From positions 3,617,545 to 3,681,544 of the forward strand of contig JARUPZ010000021.1 of the NCBI GenBank assembly GCA_031213475.1: a stretch of DNA of 64,000 nt, given 5' to 3'. The notes under the pieces were generated by a model. That model did not search any database, was not told where the DNA came from, and worked only from the letters and a program-made list of their open reading frames with translations. The number at the start of each line of letters is the position of its first letter. The stretch's first letter is position 1. A program made the translations under genes and the position numbers. This DNA is from Nereocystis luetkeana. Lineage: Eukaryota > Sar > Phaeophyceae > Laminariales > Laminariaceae. Shown one piece after another: positions 61,560 to 64,000 of the stretch.

Positions 61560-62300
61560 GGGTATATAATGTTACGGCAAGCGTCTGTCACAACAGGTCC
61601 GAAAATACAAACTAAAACAATTTTTTTTTTGGGAAGATTCACCCACCCATCAAACGGAAGAAGCACGAAGGCCGTGGACGCGCGCTCTCATAAGGTGTCT
61701 GGTGCAGTGGACAATATTTTGCCAACGGCAAAGTGGGAACGAGGACGAACCGTTAAAATAAATGAACACAAATGGTGTCACCAGACAGACCCCTGCAGGG
61801 CAAGAAAAAAAAAGAAGGTGTTGCATCAAACTTCAAAAACCACCCCAAGACAATGACAAACTTTGAATCGAAAACACCATTCGTAAAAAGCGAGGAAAAC
61901 GATATCCATCTAGACCTGCACCCACTTTGCAGGGAACAAACGACTTGGACTTAGCGTGGGGTGCGTTTCGGAGAAAGGAAAGGATCAAGTGCCATTGTAA
62001 GGGGAGGGAGAAGGAGGGAGGATGGGAGGCAGTTCGCTTGTTGATTCGGTTGGATTGAACTTCAAAAAGGGGAGGGGGGGGGGGGGGGGGGTGGAAAGAA
62101 AAAAAAAAAACAAGCCAGCGAACCAGCGAACAACCAAAACACACAGAGAAAAAAAGAAAAGCATAGAAGAGCCATTCGAAACCAAGCAAAGCAAAGCGAA
62201 GCAAACCGAAACCAAAACCAAGCCGGAGCGAACCCAAGCAGAGCAAGCACAAGCCTAACAAGAGCACGGCCGAACAGGCACAAAGCCGGAACGACGCACG
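61560..62300. other. A-rich intergenic stretch, nothing recognised
   Basis: Includes a poly-G run near 62070 and degenerate accaaaccaagc motifs; short frames only. Confidence 0.4.
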
Positions 62301-62301
62301 T

Positions 62302-62310
<9 letters not shown>

Positions 62311-62344
<34 letters not shown>
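62311..62344 (+). repeat. (CAG)n microsatellite
   Basis: Eleven units. Confidence 0.9.
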
Positions 62345-62346
<2 letters not shown>

Positions 62347-62504
62347 GGAGAAGTAGCAGTAGCAGCAGAAGCAAGAATGGTCGCTTGAACGTCAGACTCA
62401 GCAACGTAGGGTTCAGCATCCCTTCGTCACAAAACCACGACAACCACGTCACCCCACGCCTACGTCATGTTCGCTCGACAACAGGGAAAGCGATTGGAAA
62501 GCGG

Positions 62505-62600
62505 GAGGGGGGGGGGGGTGTACTCGATAGGAGATATGTACTCGATCTCATGCATGGCCATAGTCGTATGACCAAAGGGGGGGGGGGGGGGGGGGAGCGT
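62505..62600 (-). mobile_element. R1 3'-end fragment
   Basis: Two tactcgat boxes and the catgcatggccatagtcg box, bounded by G runs on both sides. Confidence 0.65.
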
Positions 62601-62759
62601 ATATACCAGAGAGATGGCAAGCCTGCAAAGGAAACTAAAAAGCAGGGTATGGGGCAAACATGCCGCCAAGCAGACCAACAGGCAGACAGGCGGACACAAA
62701 GCCGCGTCTGCAGGGTATATAGAGGGGAAAGCAGACAGGCCCACGGAGCCACACCACGC

Positions 62760-62990
62760 CATATCGGGGGGGGGTGTGTGGGGGGGGTGTGTACTCAACG
62801 TCATGCATGGCCGTACACGTATATAACCACAGACCCTCGCACCCCTGCGATGTAGCACGCAGGTTTCTCACCGACCAGGCAGACATTGCGTGCCCCGAGC
62901 GCGAAAGCGAAACGTGACGCGCTCGGCGAGTCGCACGAAGGGTGAGCTGCATCCATCCTACCAAGAGCCGCTTATGAGGCCGGTTTCGGG
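62760..62990 (-). mobile_element. R1 SINE-like copy
   Basis: Diverged core plus the gagctgcatccatcc and aagagccgcttatgaggc parts. Confidence 0.65.
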
Positions 62991-63366
62991 GGTGTTTCGG
63001 GTCCAAACGTTGCTGATTGACGGGGTCTGGACCCCCCCATCAGAAAAGCCGCCCCCTAACATCTCCGCAGCCCCATCTATTTGTGCTACACAATGTGTTC
63101 ATCCTATCCCCATCTAGAACTAATCCTACCGCTGCACGCATGTAGATAGACACAACGACGATTTTGGGGAAAAATCTCTGCTTGAAAGTAGAGCTGGATA
63201 CTTTTCGCGGCAGAAAGAAAGGGTTGACAAGTAAACACGTGTGCCTGCGTGCTGTACGGTGCTGCGCCAGGTACTTCTCAGCGCCCCACCGAAGAGTTAA
63301 CCTGGCACTTCTGACGTACAGCGGGTGTATTTCTCATGCGTCGGTAAAAAGTGCGCCTGCCTCGTA

Positions 63367-63473
63367 TCACCGGGGACCACAGTAAATAGGACCAAATGTT
63401 GTTAGTAAAAATAGCGAAATGTATAGGTTTTTGTGTGTACCGCAGGTCCTATTTAATACGGTCCCCCCGTCAT
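63367..63473. mobile_element. MITE family A copy
   Basis: Left end truncated to accggggaccac. Confidence 0.7.
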
Positions 63474-63479
63474 AGAATA

Positions 63480-64000
63480 TTTCTTGGTGCCCGCCGAAAA
63501 GGGGATATTTTTGATGTTCTTCTATGAATACTTAGGTTTACATCTTTATCATGGGCCTTTTAATCTACTGCTGTGCCCCAAGGAGGGGATAACGAGGACG
63601 CCCAGGGAGAGGAGGTGGCACTACCCCAGGAGAACGACAGCACAAAACACAAACATACAAACAACTATTCAACATTACTTGATTGTAGCATGAGTCCGTC
63701 AGCAAGCAACACCTACTCTTTGAGTAAAGCCTGAAAACCTTGGTGTGACTCCATCCTTGAAAGAACCTTGAGCACAGACAGGCTACTTGCACACCAGGCA
63801 GGGTTTCGCGCAGCGCTCGTCACCGGGAACGATTTCTCGCGTCCAATTTTTTCTAAGCGCTTCCCCCTAAAAAAAAAATGTGGGCCCTGCCTTTCAAATT
63901 TTGGATGCTCCTGCGCAGTTCTCTTTAATAGTCGTGAGCCTATTACCGCCCTAGGGCTGTGAGTTGGCGGTCTGCAAGTCGCCGAACGCGTCGCGTGCTG
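63480..64000. other. right edge, nothing recognised
   Basis: Only short open frames on either strand; no repeat family match seen after the family A copy. Confidence 0.4.

Overview
The window is nuclear DNA of an intron-rich, plastid-bearing eukaryote. A photosynthetic stramenopile, possibly a brown alga, is my best guess. The grounds are a TIC22-type plastid import gene split by kilobase-long GT-AG introns, an IQM-type gene built the same way, a non-LTR retrotransposon fragment of a kind I associate with brown algae, and very dense microsatellites. The lineage is an inference; plastid-bearing and eukaryotic are the solid parts.

Region 1-13953 (+ strand) is one gene. Five exons (3-455, 3651-3799, 5091-5241, 10744-10860, 13792-13953) join in frame to a TIC22-family protein; its 5' end lies left of the window. 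Introns of 3195, 1291, 5502 and 2931 bases hold the repeats. Two inverted 1.1 kb copies of an unknown element flank the 117-base fourth exon.

Region 14-34 kb is mostly repeats: a head-to-tail SINE-like family at 14.6-16.8 kb, CAAT/CAAC, ATT, CAG and TAC microsatellites, and short inverted-repeat elements. Only a few possible isolated exons were seen.

Region 34-64 kb contains a minus-strand gene related to the IQM family (calmodulin-binding IQ-motif proteins of plants and fungi). Three confident in-frame exons lie at 52157-52050, 50621-50454 and 48915-48797, with a tentative upstream exon at 54286-54205 and a weak candidate last exon at 34667-34560. A decayed non-LTR retrotransposon 3' end lies at 57.4-56.2 kb. 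A 100-base N gap sits at 46794-46893.

The repeat landscape is the striking part. Four small inverted-repeat (MITE-like) families (A, about 107 bp; B, about 96 bp; C, about 83 bp; H, about 178 bp) occur in more than 50 copies. A SINE-like family (R1) and the LINE fragments end alike, in a gagtac-like sequence followed by a run of C. The short string TA-CCWGG-TA recurs throughout, including as insertions inside otherwise aligned MITE copies, which suggests excision footprints of a TA-targeting transposon. Some MITE copies have grown into local tandem arrays.
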